Below, piece by piece: positions 1 to 11,823 of a DNA stretch of 64,000 nt (its first letter is position 1; each line of letters starts with the position of its first letter). The position numbers and the translations under genes are program-made. Location: contig NC_047066.1 of NCBI RefSeq assembly GCF_902459465.1, positions 3,880,377-3,944,376 of the forward strand, written 5' to 3'. The notes beneath the pieces were generated by a model. The model saw only the letters and a program-made list of their open reading frames with translations, was not told the origin of the DNA and ran no database searches. The DNA is from Asterias rubens. Taxonomy: Eukaryota; Echinodermata; Asteroidea; Forcipulatida; Asteriidae.

Positions 1-87
1 CAGCAGAAGAAAATTCTCTTTAAAAAAATAAAAAAATAAAAAAAAAATAAAAAAAATCTACCAGGCAAGTAGATTCACACCTGGACC

Positions 88-545
88 AAATTAATTTGAT
101 AAAGCTGTTAAGCAGAAAAATGCTTGGCAAATGTCTTTGCTGAGCAAAAAATGATTGGGGTACCATTCACAAAACGTAATCCATCCTTGGCGTGTGACCT
201 GTTTCTGTTAAGCAATACTTTTTTATGCTTAACAAGTTGATGTGCTTAACATGCTCTATGAAATTGGGCACTGGTGTTATCGCAACCAAATCACTTGATA
301 CCTCACCATGCAATGCCTCGAATCACATGAGTCAGGGTTCAATTTCATGTTCATAGAGCTACCTTTATTAAGCAAACAATAATTGTCATTAACAATTGTC
401 TGCTTAGCAGACATGAGCAGGATACCAGTCACAAGTTGTAAATTTGACGTGGTAGTTTGGCTGGTAACCTTATTCTGGTAAGCATTATTTTGTTGGGCAG
501 CTCGACTACTTTTTGCGCTTGAGCAGCTCTTTGAAATTGGGCAAC
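88..545. mobile_element. Two family C foldback copies (GAGCTGCTTAAGC type)
   Basis: First about 88-270, second about 348-545. Typical parts: AGCTGTTAAGCAGAAAAATG, GCAGGATACCAGTCACAAGT, GGTAACCTTATTCTGGTAAG and ends resembling CTCTATGAAATTGGGC. Family C elements end in CCCAATTTCATAGAGCTG and its complement. Confidence 0.75.
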
Positions 546-1203
546 GTGGTTCTATCATTGCCGATGCGTAGACAGAAAATAATTTTCAAAAACATGACAG
601 CTGATAAAGCGTATAATAAGGCCCGGGCATTAAAAGTCATGTTTACTGAGCCCAAACAGCTTGACTTTGTAGTAAACATCCGGGGTTTTGGTTCCTACAG
701 CGCGTACTGTTCATCAGATCCAACGAAAAAGACAGTTTGAAGAAGAACTCCCGCTTAAAATAGTTGTCTTTTTGGGGGTCAGCCATCGGCGTCATAACAC
801 TGTAGAAAGTCTCTCCAATCGTTGTTAATTGTGTGATGTAAGTGACAATGTTTAAACGAGTCAATTGAAACTTCAATCTCTGTTTTCCTTTGTAAAGTTT
901 CTCCGTCTCCTCTTTCTTTTCATCATTTCTCTGAATATATAGGGCCAAACATATGGTGCAACATTTGTAGTTCCAACAATTTTCTGTGTACAAAAATCCT
1001 TAGACCGCGACCACGGCGCGTTGTGTACCTTTGGGTCAAAGTTAAGGGGAAGCGTGCGGACTTATAACTCCATCTTCAATTTCAGATGTAACCTCTCAGT
1101 ATAAAAACAATACATGTATTCGGGAAGGAAAAGTCATTTCAGATAAATTTCCATAATAACCTCAAGAAAAAAACAACCTGCCAGTCCCGCTGTTGGCCAC
1201 TCA

Positions 1204-3460
1204 TCAGCCGTCCAGAATGTGTTGTTCTTTACCGCCTTTTACCAATACGTCACTACAAACTAACCGCCACAGCAACACCACATTAATGAAGAAGATCGCC
1301 GATGTGAAACACGGTAGGACGTAGTAGAGAATGACGAAGGATTTGTTTATCATCGTATAGGAACCATAACAACAGAACAGTAATGGTGCTAGCCGGAATG
1401 TCACAAATGTGACGAGGTTTAAGGATTTATGGACGCTGTACAGAGTGGAGCTCTTTGAGATACCGTACATGATGAGGAGCTGACGTGAGTGAAGGAAGAT
1501 GGCGTGTACTTCAGTCAAGAGGCCGATGTATATAACACCCATTGCTAGCTTCTCATAACTCAGTATACACATGGAAGAACCAATCTGTAGTGTAAGAAAA
1601 CAATGAAGATATCATTGAATGGCAGATTTCAACAATCGGCACATGCGGACCTGACACGCGTGGTTAACTCATATTGTACTCCTATATTGTTTCTTATATC
1701 TACTGTGCCTAATATTTTCTAGATTAAAATGACTGGACACCTTTGGTAAACAAAATTGTCATAGACCAGTATTCTCATTTGGTGTATCCCAATATACTAT
1801 ACATTGTACATCCATATTAATATAGCAAATTTGTGAAAATTTCGATGTTGAGATACACCATGTGAGAATACTGGTCTTTATAAAACACCAAATGTGTCCA
1901 GCCGTCGATTTCACCAAATTCTTCCTAACTTAGGAATAATCCGCCTTAGGACATTTGGTGAGTTAAGTTCTGTATCCATATAGACGTTAGGACGCATTAA
2001 ACCCATCCTAAGTAAGGATGGGTTACTCGTCCTAACTCGAGATAGGATTAATCCTAGCGTTTCGTGAAATCGGACTCAGTGCCTTTATTTAAAGATGCTA
2101 TGTCAGATTTTTGGCCGATTTGTCCCAAAGATTTTGATTTAAAATTCAATAGGTATTTTGATGGGGGTCGAGAAAGTAACAAGCTTTCATTTGAGCCATT
2201 GCTCGAAAAAGTCCGCCAATTAGTAGTAGCAGTGAAATAAAGTGCTCAAAATTAGTTTTTGTCGGGATCCCGACAATACATCACGTGACCAATTCTTAAA
2301 TTTTTGTCATGGTTCCTGACCATTAAAAGTAAAAGTTAAACTTTTTTTCGTTAGAGCGGGTGATACTCTTTGAAATACCACCAAAAATCTGACATAGCAT
2401 CTTTAACTGTGTTGCCTTCACTCTCTAGCCCTCTATACTTACAATAAAATGGTGTGTGATCAGTCCATACACCTTATTGATATTAGTATGCACCAATATG
2501 TCATATGTATCGTACACCATGTAGCCTGAGGAATGATAAACAAAATGGATGGAAACTTAGTTCATGTCAATAAAAACATCACATAATTATTTATGTGTCT
2601 TCGGCAAACCATACTATAGAAAAATAAACCAACCACTTGTAAAATACAAGATGAGTGTTTGTTTATATACTTTGGATACTTTTAATAATAATAATAACAT
2701 AATATTACTTATCTTTTTGTATACATGGCCAGGCTGGGTATGCATGAATTTTATTATAAAAGGAACACGTTGCCTTGGATCGGTCGAGTTGGTCTTTTGA
2801 AACCGTTTGTTATGAAATGCATATGGTTAGATAGATAACTTGAAAGTAGAATATAAGGATCCACACACACTTGCCTCGAAATTTCACGGTTTTCCTTAAA
2901 AGTCGCGAATAAACACGGTTGGCCATTTTGTGGAAAATTGTTTCGACTCCATGGCTGACCGTGTTAGTTCGCGACGTAAAAGAAAAACCGTGCAATTTCG
3001 TGACATTTTTTGTGGATCATTGTATTCTACTTTTAAAATATCTATCTAACCATATGCATTTCATAACAAACGGTTTCAAACCTTTTTAAAAGACCAACTC
3101 GCCCGATCCAAGGCAACGTGTTCCTTTAAACCCCTGTGAATTGTTTATCGTGCAACATTTGTATCTGCACATTGCATAGTATACCTTTTAAACTTGTTGA
3201 TATTATAACTTGTTGATATTTGTGGTGCTTTTAAATTCGGCGAGTAAGGAAATTGCTTCTTTTTGAAGAGTAATCAAGTTTAGTACATGTCTTATGTCGT
3301 ATGTCTTAAAAGTGTTGTGGGCACAAAGTTCGCACTCCGTACTCGGTCGAGGGAACTTTTCACTGTGCTGATGCCTTTATGATTTGTTTTTTGTCCTAAT
3401 GTGAGGGAAAGACATTTTAACACTTAACTGCAAGCTTTGTTAGCAAAAAAATAAATCTGT

Positions 3461-3493
<33 letters not shown>

Positions 3494-6371
3494 TTTTATA
3501 CCGTGGGGCCAATTTGTTGCCTAGCAGTTTGCAGCAGCTAATTATAATATATTACAGTGCATGAAAGCTAAACTCACCAGCAAGAATAGCAAAGCCAGCG
3601 TCAGCAAACGTCGAGTAATAACCAATCGGATCGGTCCATACTCTGGGATGGTTGATCAAACTGCAAAGAGAGAAGTGTTCAACCGACAAAAAACAATTAT
3701 TATGATGCAAATTGAGTAAGGTTGAGACTGAATAATACATAATTGTTTGCTGGACCGTGTAGTGTATACACATCAAGCCAATCCGATTTTCTGTTGCAGC
3801 GTGGTCTTTTTGAGAGGCAGTGGACACTTTTGGTAAATGGCAAAGACCAGTATTTTCACTTGGTGTATCTCAACATAATGCACAAAATAAACAATTTGTG
3901 AAAATTTGGACTAGATTGGTCATCGAAGTTGCAACAGAATAATGAATGAAAAAACACCTCTGGTGCACGTGCTTTCAGATGCATAATAAAAGCCTTCAGC
4001 CCTGAAGTCTTTTAATATTTGAGCGAGAAATTAACTCTTTCTCGAAAACTACATTACTTCAGAGGGCGTCGTTTCTCACAACATTTTGTATACTATCAAC
4101 AGCTCTCCGCTGCTCTATCGTTACCAAGTACATGGTGTTATGCTTCAAATCATTTTGCGTACAAACCAATAGTGTCCATGCCTTTAACAACAAACATCTC
4201 CGTGTGGGAACTTTCACTTTTATTGACATGGCGGACAAAAGACCTAGAAATAAAGCCAGCCAAGCATGACGAATCTGGGACTCCCGTTTTTATGCATGAT
4301 CCGTTTTTATGCTATGGGGGATGGTCGTTTTATGCTATGGTCTTTAACACTTGGGCCTATTTCATGGAGCTGCTTAAAGGGAAGGTACATGTTTGGTAAG
4401 TACCCTAAACATATACTAACATATATTAACTTAAACACTTGGTAACGAGCATTGGAGAGTTGTTGATAGTATAAAAAAACATCGTGAGAAACGGGTCTCT
4501 CTGCAGTTGCATAGATTTCGAGAAAGAGGTTATTTCTCACTAAAATAATAAAAGATTTTCTACCTAGAAGTCTTTTATTCCGATCTCAGAGCACACAAAT
4601 TCGTCCAACAATTTTTTTTTTCTCGCATCATTATCTCGCAATTTCGATGACCGAAAGAGCTCAAATTCTCACAGGTTTTTTATTTTATGCATATGTTGAG
4701 ATACACCAAGAGATACACCAAGAGAGAAGACTGGGCTTTGACAATATTACCAAACGTGTGCCAAAAATGCTTATGCACGAAAAAAAGCTTGCTTGTTTTA
4801 CACATTGTTACCGTGGCAAAAATGTCATGCCATGTACATGGCATAATATGACTGGTATTTAGCTGCTGTTTACGTAACATAAACAATTGAGTGGTGTCTT
4901 CGCCGGTAATCTGATTTTACTAAGCAAGGATTGTTTTGCTTAAGCAAAATTCTGTGCTCAAAGCAGCTCAATGAAATTGAAATTGGGCCCTGAGACTGTG
5001 AGGTTTATCTTTAGCTACGGGCTCCGTTTGATGTTATTGGAAACACGTGCAAAAATGTACACTGCTGCTCCAAAATTTACAAAGGAGCCAAAGTCATCGG
5101 GAGCCCAAGCCCACGACGCATTTGTTGTTTTGTCTCTCTAAATGCAAACGAGTGAAAAGCACTCTTTGAAGGGCCATATGAGGGACAACTCTATAACTCT
5201 TTTGGGTTGAAGTTTGCATCTTTTTGAGTGATTTTTCACTCTGTCATGGAGTTAAACCCCTCTAAAAGAGTGAAATAACCACCACTCTTTTTAAGGAGCC
5301 ATATGGGGGACAACTCGAAATGTAAAGAGTTGTGTTTTTCACTCTTTTACATTTAGAGAGAGAATTGGCATCCTCAAAAACTGTATTGATATTTGTGTTA
5401 AGGATTTCATTTTTTTTAAACGATTTAGAGAAAATAAATTCTCCATTGAAAAGCACGATAACAGTGGCATTTTGATGCAGACCTACATAAACAAAATATC
5501 GCCCGACCGGTGCCCAATACATAAATTACAAAAAGTAACAAACTAAATGCAATAAATAAAAAATTAACAAACGAATAAAAAAAAAACGAGGAAAAAAAAC
5601 ATTGTTATGGTAATAATAATAATAATAATGTTTTGAATAAATACTTGTAAAAAATTAAGTACTAAATAATTATGCATTGATGTAGGGGGCCTACTTATTA
5701 ATATTATTCTATGACTTCTGGTGAAACAATTATGTCGGTTTCGAATGACGATGTAGGCCTACACATAGGTCTATCAATATACGAAAAATGCTGGTCACAA
5801 CACGAATATACATGTATTACGTTGATGGCAATGTAGATACTCCCTGGATAGGATAGTCAAAACAACATACATTTCCATTTTCGCAGCACACCCTCTTTCT
5901 TGGCCCAAGTTGTGAAATTGTATTGGACTGTTGTGCAATGTGCACTGTGTGTTAAGTGTTATTTGCCATTTCTGTATTAGTATTTACTTATTGGACATTA
6001 CTGCAACTCATAATGCTCCCTGGTTACACCATGAAGGAAGGAAATTCCTTTACATGGTTACTAACCCACAGCTTAGTTACATCATGGAAAATTGCTCCAT
6101 GGTAACATCCACCTGGCCACACCTCAAAACGTGTTGCACACGGGACGCCCCCAAGCAGTTAACTTGGGTCAAACTCGACCTACCAGTATACGACGATTGG
6201 AGACATGAACAGAGAGTTGAAGAACGACGTCGCAGCATTTCTCCACCGGTGCCGATCTTTTCCCGAGTACTTCCCCGGGGGTGGGGAGATCGGCAACACA
6301 TCCAACGCCGAGTTGAAACACTGAAAACCGGCAGCAGAGCCGATAGCGATCGGGACGAACCACGGAAACAT
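1204..6371 (-). CDS. TLC domain-containing membrane protein, copy 1 (TLCD4/TMEM56-like)
   Basis: Four exons on the minus strand: 6371-6184 (start codon at 6371), 3660-3578, 2525-2443 and 1584-1204 (ends at the stop). All joins use GT-AG sites with matching phases (2, 1, 0) and give 244 residues; TLCD4 proteins of vertebrates are slightly longer. Exon 1 carries a hydrophobic start and the WRNA...FNS segment that matches the WNSR...CHS segment of the TLC fold. Exon 2 holds the WTDPIGYY segment, exon 3 the YDTYDIL...THH segment with the family's His pair near residues 115-116, and exon 4 the last membrane segments (EVHAIFLHSRQ onward) and a hydrophilic tail. TLC proteins are multi-pass membrane proteins acting on or sensing lipids; the substrate is not readable here. 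No stop or frameshift was seen. It is the most divergent of three tandem copies. The first Met is chosen because all three copies share it; an upstream coding exon cannot be excluded. Confidence 0.8.
1725..2075. mobile_element. Small family B derivative followed by a family D foldback
   Basis: About 1725-1905 is an inverted repeat with ACTGGACACCTTTGGTAAAC tips. About 1909-2075 is family D: GATTTCACCAAATTCTTCCT, central CATCCTAAGTAAGGATG, and TAATCCTAGCGTTTCGTGAA at the end. Confidence 0.75.
2092..2406. mobile_element. TIR element next to exon 3 of TLC copy 1
   Basis: AAAGATGCTATGTCAGATTT (continuing TTGG) at the left and its exact complement ending CATCTTT at the right, at least 24 bp of terminal inverted repeat. 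It ends less than 40 bp from the exon 3 donor. Confidence 0.85.
2760..3127. mobile_element. Palindromic foldback element, family A, copy 1
   Basis: Starts AGGAACACGTTGCCTTGGAT and ends with its reverse complement plus TTTAA. The two arms pair over most of the 368 bp (CCGTTTGTTATGAAATGCAT, TAGAATATAAGGATCCACAC and their complements). Lies between exons 3 and 2 of TLC copy 1. Confidence 0.85.
3814..4186. mobile_element. Foldback element, family B, intron 1 of TLC copy 1
   Basis: Left end AGAGGCAGTGGACACTTTTG, right end ACCAATAGTGTCCATGCCTTT. An open frame of 126 codons across its right arm is a repeat artefact. Confidence 0.75.
4410..4766. mobile_element. Foldback element, family B, eroded copy
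   Basis: Recognisable blocks: TTGGTAACGAGCATTGGAGAG, GAGAAACGGGTCTCTCTGCA, TGTTGAGATACACCAAG and TTGACAATATTACC. The tips are degraded. Confidence 0.65.
5130..5364. mobile_element. TIR element with TCTCTCTAAATG ends
   Basis: TCTCTCTAAATGCAAACGAG at the left pairs with TTTTACATTTAGAGAGAGA at the right. The interior repeats ACTCTTT and GGGGGACAACTC-like blocks. Confidence 0.7.
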
Positions 6372-6454
6372 CGTAGATATAAATCACAAACTTTCTCTAC
6401 ACAGACAACGTTGTATACAGAAGCACCAAAGCCAACCAGCCACACATAACACAC

Positions 6455-6863
6455 GTAGCACCAGTTACGTTAAATTGTTGTGTTTGATATGTACATTCAA
6501 TTTAGGCGGCAGGCATTTACCATCTACGGGAGTCAATGTGCGAGTCGTTCCGGATGACATGTGCATGGAGGTCACAGTGTCAATTTCATCACAAGTTATT
6601 GTACTGGAATAGCACACTCCTGAAGGCCAAACGCCTAGACTTCCATAACAAACTATACTATAGTAACGTGTCTGTTGTGCGTGTGCATAACAATTATTGT
6701 GTGTATTTGTGTGCCAGTTCTTTTTGCATAGTTAGGTCAGAGAGTTGCGCCATCCAGACTGAACGGGTTGTTTTGTTTTCAACAGTTGAAGTGGAACGTT
6801 CAGCACACAGGCGCACCCCATTAACAGTTTCAACCTTTGCTGGTTTGCTTCAAGATTTGTAAC
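6455..6863. other. Upstream region of TLC copy 1, nothing recognised
   Basis: Contains the probable promoter side of copy 1. The 108-codon open frame on plus shows no family resemblance. Confidence 0.4.
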
Positions 6864-7172
6864 TTAAAGGTACTGGACACTTTTGGTATTAATACTCAAA
6901 ATTATTTGAGGTATACACGGGCGCAACCAATCGATTACCGTTACTGAAATACTATAGACTTTTTGCTGGTTTGACCCATTAAAATTTGGTAAACTTAAAG
7001 GCACTGGACACAATTGGTTATGTACTTAGAATATTATATTTTGTTAGCGTAAACATTTACTTGGTAACGAACAATGGAGAGCTGTTGATAGTATAAAACT
7101 TTGTGGAGAAACGGCTCCCTCTGAAGTAACGAAGTTTTTGAGAAAGAGGTAATTATCACTCAATAATATTAA
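6864..7172. mobile_element. Two truncated family B foldback fragments
   Basis: A short tip at 6867 (TTAAAGGTACTGGACACTTT) is followed by a second left arm from 6996 (TTAAAGGCACTGGACACAAT) that runs to the left end of the P-like element. Confidence 0.7.
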
Positions 7173-7916
7173 AGTCACCTGTAAGTGGTATTTTGTCAAA
7201 ATAAAGCTTTTGTCACTAAATATGTGTTTTGATGATTGGAATATGAATAAACAATTAACTAAGGTTTGAAAAAATTAGTTTCCATGTTATTTACAAATTT
7301 GAAAATAAGCCCGACCCAAGAGGGCGCTGTTCGTGACGTCAATCTAGGCGCGATGAATCGCATGCAGTACCAACACAAGATAGTGACGCTTGGCGCAAGT
7401 TAAAAACATGCCCTCATCATACCTGATTTTTTCACGTTAGGCAGATGCTCCTTTAGGTTCGTTACGTCTTTCAGGTACCGTCTTCGACTTCCCCACTAGC
7501 TGGACAAAATTGTTGGGATGGCGTCATGTTTTAGAAAAGAAATTTTCTCTTCATGTCAAAATGTGTAGTGTATCCAGATTCTCGAAGCACGACGGCTCCA
7601 AGTGTTTGCTGCACAGAGCTGGAAAAGACGTCGGACCGGACCCCATGTTTTGCTGCATCCAAACCTGGTCGACATTGCAAGAAAACAACTTTTTCGAAAC
7701 GTACATAACTCACGACTAGGTCTTGAATGTACGTGCACGTACGTGTGTTCGATGTTCGATCGAGGCAAAGTCTGCCTCGATTGACGTCACAAAAGGGGTA
7801 GGCAGAGTCACACAACTTGTTTTTATTTTATTTTTTTTCACATATAAATCGTTAACAAAAATTAGATTATTTTATTGTTCAGAATGTTTGAAGAAAAAAA
7901 TATATATTTCCAGGTG
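7173..7916 (-). mobile_element. P-like nonautonomous DNA element with THAP-domain remnant, copy 1
   Basis: Ends resemble inverted repeats: AAAGTCACCTGTAAGTGG at 7173 and, inverted, TTTCCAGGTGAATTT at about 7902-7916. The minus strand contains a THAP-like start (MSTRFGCSK at about 7680) with an in-frame deletion, then TTHFDMKRK. THAP zinc fingers are the DNA-binding domain of P-element transposases, hence the assignment. The coding part is broken. The left end abuts a truncated copy of the 385-bp foldback family. Confidence 0.55.
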
Positions 7917-8037
7917 AATTTATACTACTTCGGGTCTGAAGCCATTTTTTTCTGAAAGCATAAAAAAAAAAAAAAATGACAACAAGGGTGTTTTCTCTGT
8001 CGTCTCTTGCAACTTTGACCATTGAGCCAACATTTTT

Positions 8038-8398
8038 ACAGATGTGTTGTCTTGGATCGGACGAGTTAGTCTTTCAATAGCGTCTGTAACCGTTTGTTAT
8101 AAAATACACATGGTTGGAAAGATGTTTTAATAGTAGAATACAATGATCCACACAAATTTGCCTCGAAAATGCATGGTTTTCATTTTACTTTGCGTGTCAA
8201 AAATTTTACTCCAATAAATGGCCGACCGTGTTCGGCGACGAGGTAAAAGGAAAACCTTGCAATTACGAGGCGTGTCTGTGTGGATCATTGTATTCTACTT
8301 TTAAAACTTTTTTCCAACCATGTGCATTTTATAACAAACGGTTACAAACGCTTTTTAAAAATCAACTCGACCGATCCAAGGCAAAGTGTTCCTTTAAT
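8038..8398. mobile_element. Foldback element, family A, copy 2
   Basis: Same arms as at 2.8 kb (TTGGATCGGACGAGTTAGTC ... CTCGACCGATCCAAGGCAAA). The left tip is eroded. Confidence 0.8.
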
Positions 8399-8889
8399 GC
8401 CTTTTCAAAGCATTTTACAGGCACTTCCGGTTTAAAAAAGGTCAAAAGGTCAAGAGAAGGTCACCAACATACCCATTTTTGCGAAGTACGTGAGGCCCTT
8501 TCATATGATGTATAGATTGTCAAAATAGCTTTTGTGGTCGAGGAAATGTGAACTGATGAACAATGACCACTGGAAAATGTTTGTTGAAAACGCCTTGAAA
8601 ACAGACTACGTACTGGTCGAGGAAAATAATGTGAACTGATGAACAATGACCACTAGAAAATGTTTGTTGAAAACAGACTACGTACTTAAAGCCCTTTCAT
8701 TATGATGTATAGATAGTCAAAATAACTTTTGTGGTTGGAGCCTTATGCGTTAATAACGACTGAAGAAGAGACTAACTAACCGGAAAAGAAACGTTGGTTG
8801 AAAACAGACTTGAAAATATACTAAAAACGAAGTTATTTATAGGAGAAGAAAAAATTAAATAAAACAATTAATAATACAAAATTTGGTTG

Positions 8890-8986
8890 CCAATTGGTGT
8901 TCTATCCAAGTACTGACCAAGCCCGATTTTGCTTAACTTCAGTGATCGGACGGGAACCGGTTTTATCAACGCAGTACGGTCCTAAA
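8890..8986 (-). ncRNA. 5S rRNA-derived sequence (pseudogene or 5S-derived SINE head)
   Basis: On the minus strand about 95 bp match 5S rRNA in order: CCGTACTGCGTTGATAA, CACCGGTTC-like ACCGGTTCCCGTCCGATCA, CTGAAGTTAAGCAA, TCGGGC and AGTACTTGGAT. This covers the internal polymerase III control region (box A AGTTAAGC and box C). The first and last bases of a mature 5S gene are missing or diverged, so it is a pseudogene or the head of a 5S-derived SINE rather than a working gene. Confidence 0.75.
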
Positions 8987-9009
8987 TAATATACAATAAA
9001 TCCGATTTG

Positions 9010-10005
9010 AATTAGGGCCCAATTTTATAGAGCTGCTTAACGGTCGGTTTTGTGCTTAACGGGTGCACCTAGCAAGTTTTTCATTTCATAGCCTTGCTTA
9101 AGCAAGGTTTTTTGCTTAAAACGGCGAGCCAAGCAAGCAAAAAGGGTCCTTAAAGCCCCATTGCTTAAGCACCCTGTTTAAGCGCCGGGCCCAGTTTCAA
9201 AGAGCTGCATCCCGTAACGGTCGATTTTGTGCTTAACGGGCGCACCTGGCAAATTTTTCATTTCATACCCTTGCTTAAGCAAGGTTTTTTGCTTACATAG
9301 GTAAGCAAACAAAAAGGGTCCTTAAAGCCTATATTTTGCTTATGCACCCTATTCACACAGCGCATAGTGCAACACTCATTGCAAACGATGTTATTGTGCC
9401 GGCACAGCGGTGATTGTACGTGCGTTTGTATGGTAGGTGTAGCGAATAAACGAGTGTCTAAAATGCTTCAGAATCATGCTGTACAATCTATTATCTTCTT
9501 GTTTACTTTCAAGTTAGTGTGTAAACCTTTCGAGGGGCACTTTGAACCATTACAATAATACATATCAGACACAGAAGGTGATGAATTTTTTTTTATCGCC
9601 ACTCGAGTGCACTCCGCATTTATTTCGCCCGCCATTTTGTCAGCACCTTCTTCTTTTTCGCTTAAGCAAACGATCTAAAATGTTGCGCGCGCAGTTTGTT
9701 TACGTGCTTAAGCTAGCAACCGCTGGTGAAATAGGTTTACGCTTAAGCAATTTTTGTTGCTACGTTAAGCCAACATATTTGCTTACCGTTAAGCAGCCCT
9801 AGGCCATGCACACAGTGCAAAATACACTGCCTTCTTCTGTTTTGCTTATTAAGCAAACGATCTAAAATCTCCGCGCGCAGATTGTTTACGTGCTTAAGCT
9901 CGTGTACGTTTAGCATGGAATCCGAATGGTTTTAAGCAATTATGTTTGCTACGTTAAGCGAAAAAAAATTGCTTACCGTTAAGCAGCTCTATGAAATTGG
10001 GCCCA
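9010..10005. mobile_element. Large compound family C foldback
   Basis: Opens GGGCCCAATTTTATAGAGCT and closes GCTCTATGAAATTGGGCCC, about 990 bp apart. Inside, a unit with AACGGTCGATTTTGTGCTTA and CTTGCTTAAGCAAGGTTTTT is repeated, and the right half carries the complementary units in two diverged copies. Short open frames here are not genes. Confidence 0.75.
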
Positions 10006-10379
10006 GAAGACAAGGTCAAAAGGTTAAACGCCCTGAACGAAGACTATTCTACACTAGCGGGATGCAACCCCGCTAGAAAGCTCGACGTAAAAATGTTGCA
10101 AGTGTAGCGTTGTGTACAGGGGAGGGCTAAAGTGGCTGGGCAGGGTCACAATACAAATCACTGTGGCAAACAACCCATCCTAAGTTAAGACGAATCTTAG
10201 TGCTTTGTGAAATCGTACACTTGTCCATCTTTTTTCCGTTTCGGCATTGTCGATCCCATCCATATTTTCCAGTTTCCAGCGGATCCCGATAGTGGTTCTT
10301 TCCCAGTCCGGTTTATATCCCATTTCGTTTATTTTGTTCCCGTTTAGTTGATTATTTTTTATCCTGTATAGTTTTCAAA

Positions 10380-11126
10380 CCCCTTTGCTTTAACCCCCTC
10401 ACCAGCCTCGTTCATTTTCCCCCCAACTCCCTGTCCCACCGTGTGCCCCTTCCCTATCCCGTCCCATAATTATCTAACCCACGCCTCCGTGCCCCGTCCC
10501 CGCGATCCCCTGCATTGGCATTGTTCTTTGCTTGCCAATGTTTGCCCATAACTCATATTTTCCAGTTTCGCGTGGGTCCCGTTTGTGGGTTTTTCCCGTG
10601 TTATGGGCTTGATCTCCCCCCCCCCCATTCACCTTAATATTTTCCTGTCCCATGTCCCATATCACGATAGTCCCTTTTAATTTTGTTCAATCCTTACGTA
10701 CCCCATCCCTGTTCATTTTCCCGTCATTTATATTTTTGCCGTTCCCCCGTCCCCCGTTCCACAGACGTACCACTTTGTGCCCCTACCTTCTATCCCCGTC
10801 CAAAATCTAACCCGTGCCTCCTTCCCGTCATCCCGCCCGTGAATTGTTCTTTGCACTTTTTGCCGTCCCATAACTTTCCCTGTTCCCCGCGGGTACCGCC
10901 AGTCAGGTGGTCCTCCGTTTCGTGTTTTTCTCTGCCCAGTTTATTTTTTTTCCCTGTCCAATGTCATCATTAGTCCCTTTTTTACCCCTTTCCGTATTAT
11001 TTTTCCAGCCCTTTTACTAATGTTCCCTACATTTGTTGCCGTTCCCCCGCCCTCTTCCAACAGCAGACGTACCACACTACATGCCCCTTCCATCTCCCTG
11101 TCCACACAACGTGCTCTAATAACCCC
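10380..11126. repeat. C-rich degenerate tandem array (CCCGTCCC type)
   Basis: Strongly strand-asymmetric: C/T-rich on plus. A roughly 300-bp pattern with CCCGTCC, GTGCCTCC and ATTGTTCTTTGC recurs at about 10460, 10790 and, after the TIR element, 11830. Open frames on either strand are compositional artefacts. Confidence 0.65.
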
Positions 11127-11823
11127 CAACAGTAGGGACCTTTAGATTTGGGTGAACGCGGACTTCGTTCACGTTGAAACGTTAGCCTTTTTTCAAGGCG
11201 CTTCGCTGCGTCGCTACTCTCGCTGGTCTCTTTTATTGAGTGGCATGAGTGACATCTGTGTGCCGCGTGCGCCTTTATAAAGGCTACGTTCACGTCGAGC
11301 ACGGCTGTGGTTTTTTCCGAACGTACGTCCAAACCATAGTTTTGGGGTTCTCAACTTGTGCAGACAACATCGGTGACGACTTGACGCATGCGCAAAGCCT
11401 CAGACATTTTATTTACAGAAAATAAATGTACAAAAATTCTTCAGCTATAATAAAATGGAGGGTAATGGTAAGCTAATCAACACCAGTGTTTATGTTTGGT
11501 GCAATGGGTTGGACTGTCTTGAGTTGGTGAATCCGATGTGATTCTCTATGCTTTCGGTGTGTGTCATGTATTATTGTGTGTTTTAAAATTTATTATTAAT
11601 TTGTTAATAAAGGTAAAAATATATAATGGATGAATAATTAATTATGTTTTATATAATGATTAATGAATTGTATGTAAATAATTGCGTTTAATAAAAAAAT
11701 TACATTTGGCGCCCCTTAGAGTCACGACCTCAAAACTATGGTTATGACGTCAGATGGAAAAAACACAACCGTGGTCGACGTGAACGAGGTCCACGTTCAC
11801 TCGAATCTAAAGGTCCCTAGTCT
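11127..11823. mobile_element. Long-TIR element of about 700 bp in the C-rich array
   Basis: TAGGGACCTTTAGATTTGGG with TGAACGCGGACTTCGTTCACG at the left pairs with GTCCACGTTCACTCGAATCT and AAAGGTCCCTA at the right. Pairing continues inward (AACCATAGTTTTGGGG against CTCAAAACTATGGTT), with about 100 bp extra in the left arm. No coding region seen. Confidence 0.8.

Noticed and set aside
3552-3827. 91-codon frame on minus taken as a whole gene
   Set aside because: Only 3578-3660 is coding (TLC exon 2); the rest is intron read-through.
5931-6449. 172-codon open frame on plus
   Set aside because: It is antisense to exon 1 of TLC copy 1, which is supported by two paralogues on the minus strand.
7510-7719. 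Plus-strand frames in the P-like element
   Set aside because: The minus strand carries the THAP remnant; the plus frames are shadows.
10474-11332. Several minus and plus frames in the C-rich array
   Set aside because: Biased composition keeps several frames open; no domain signal.
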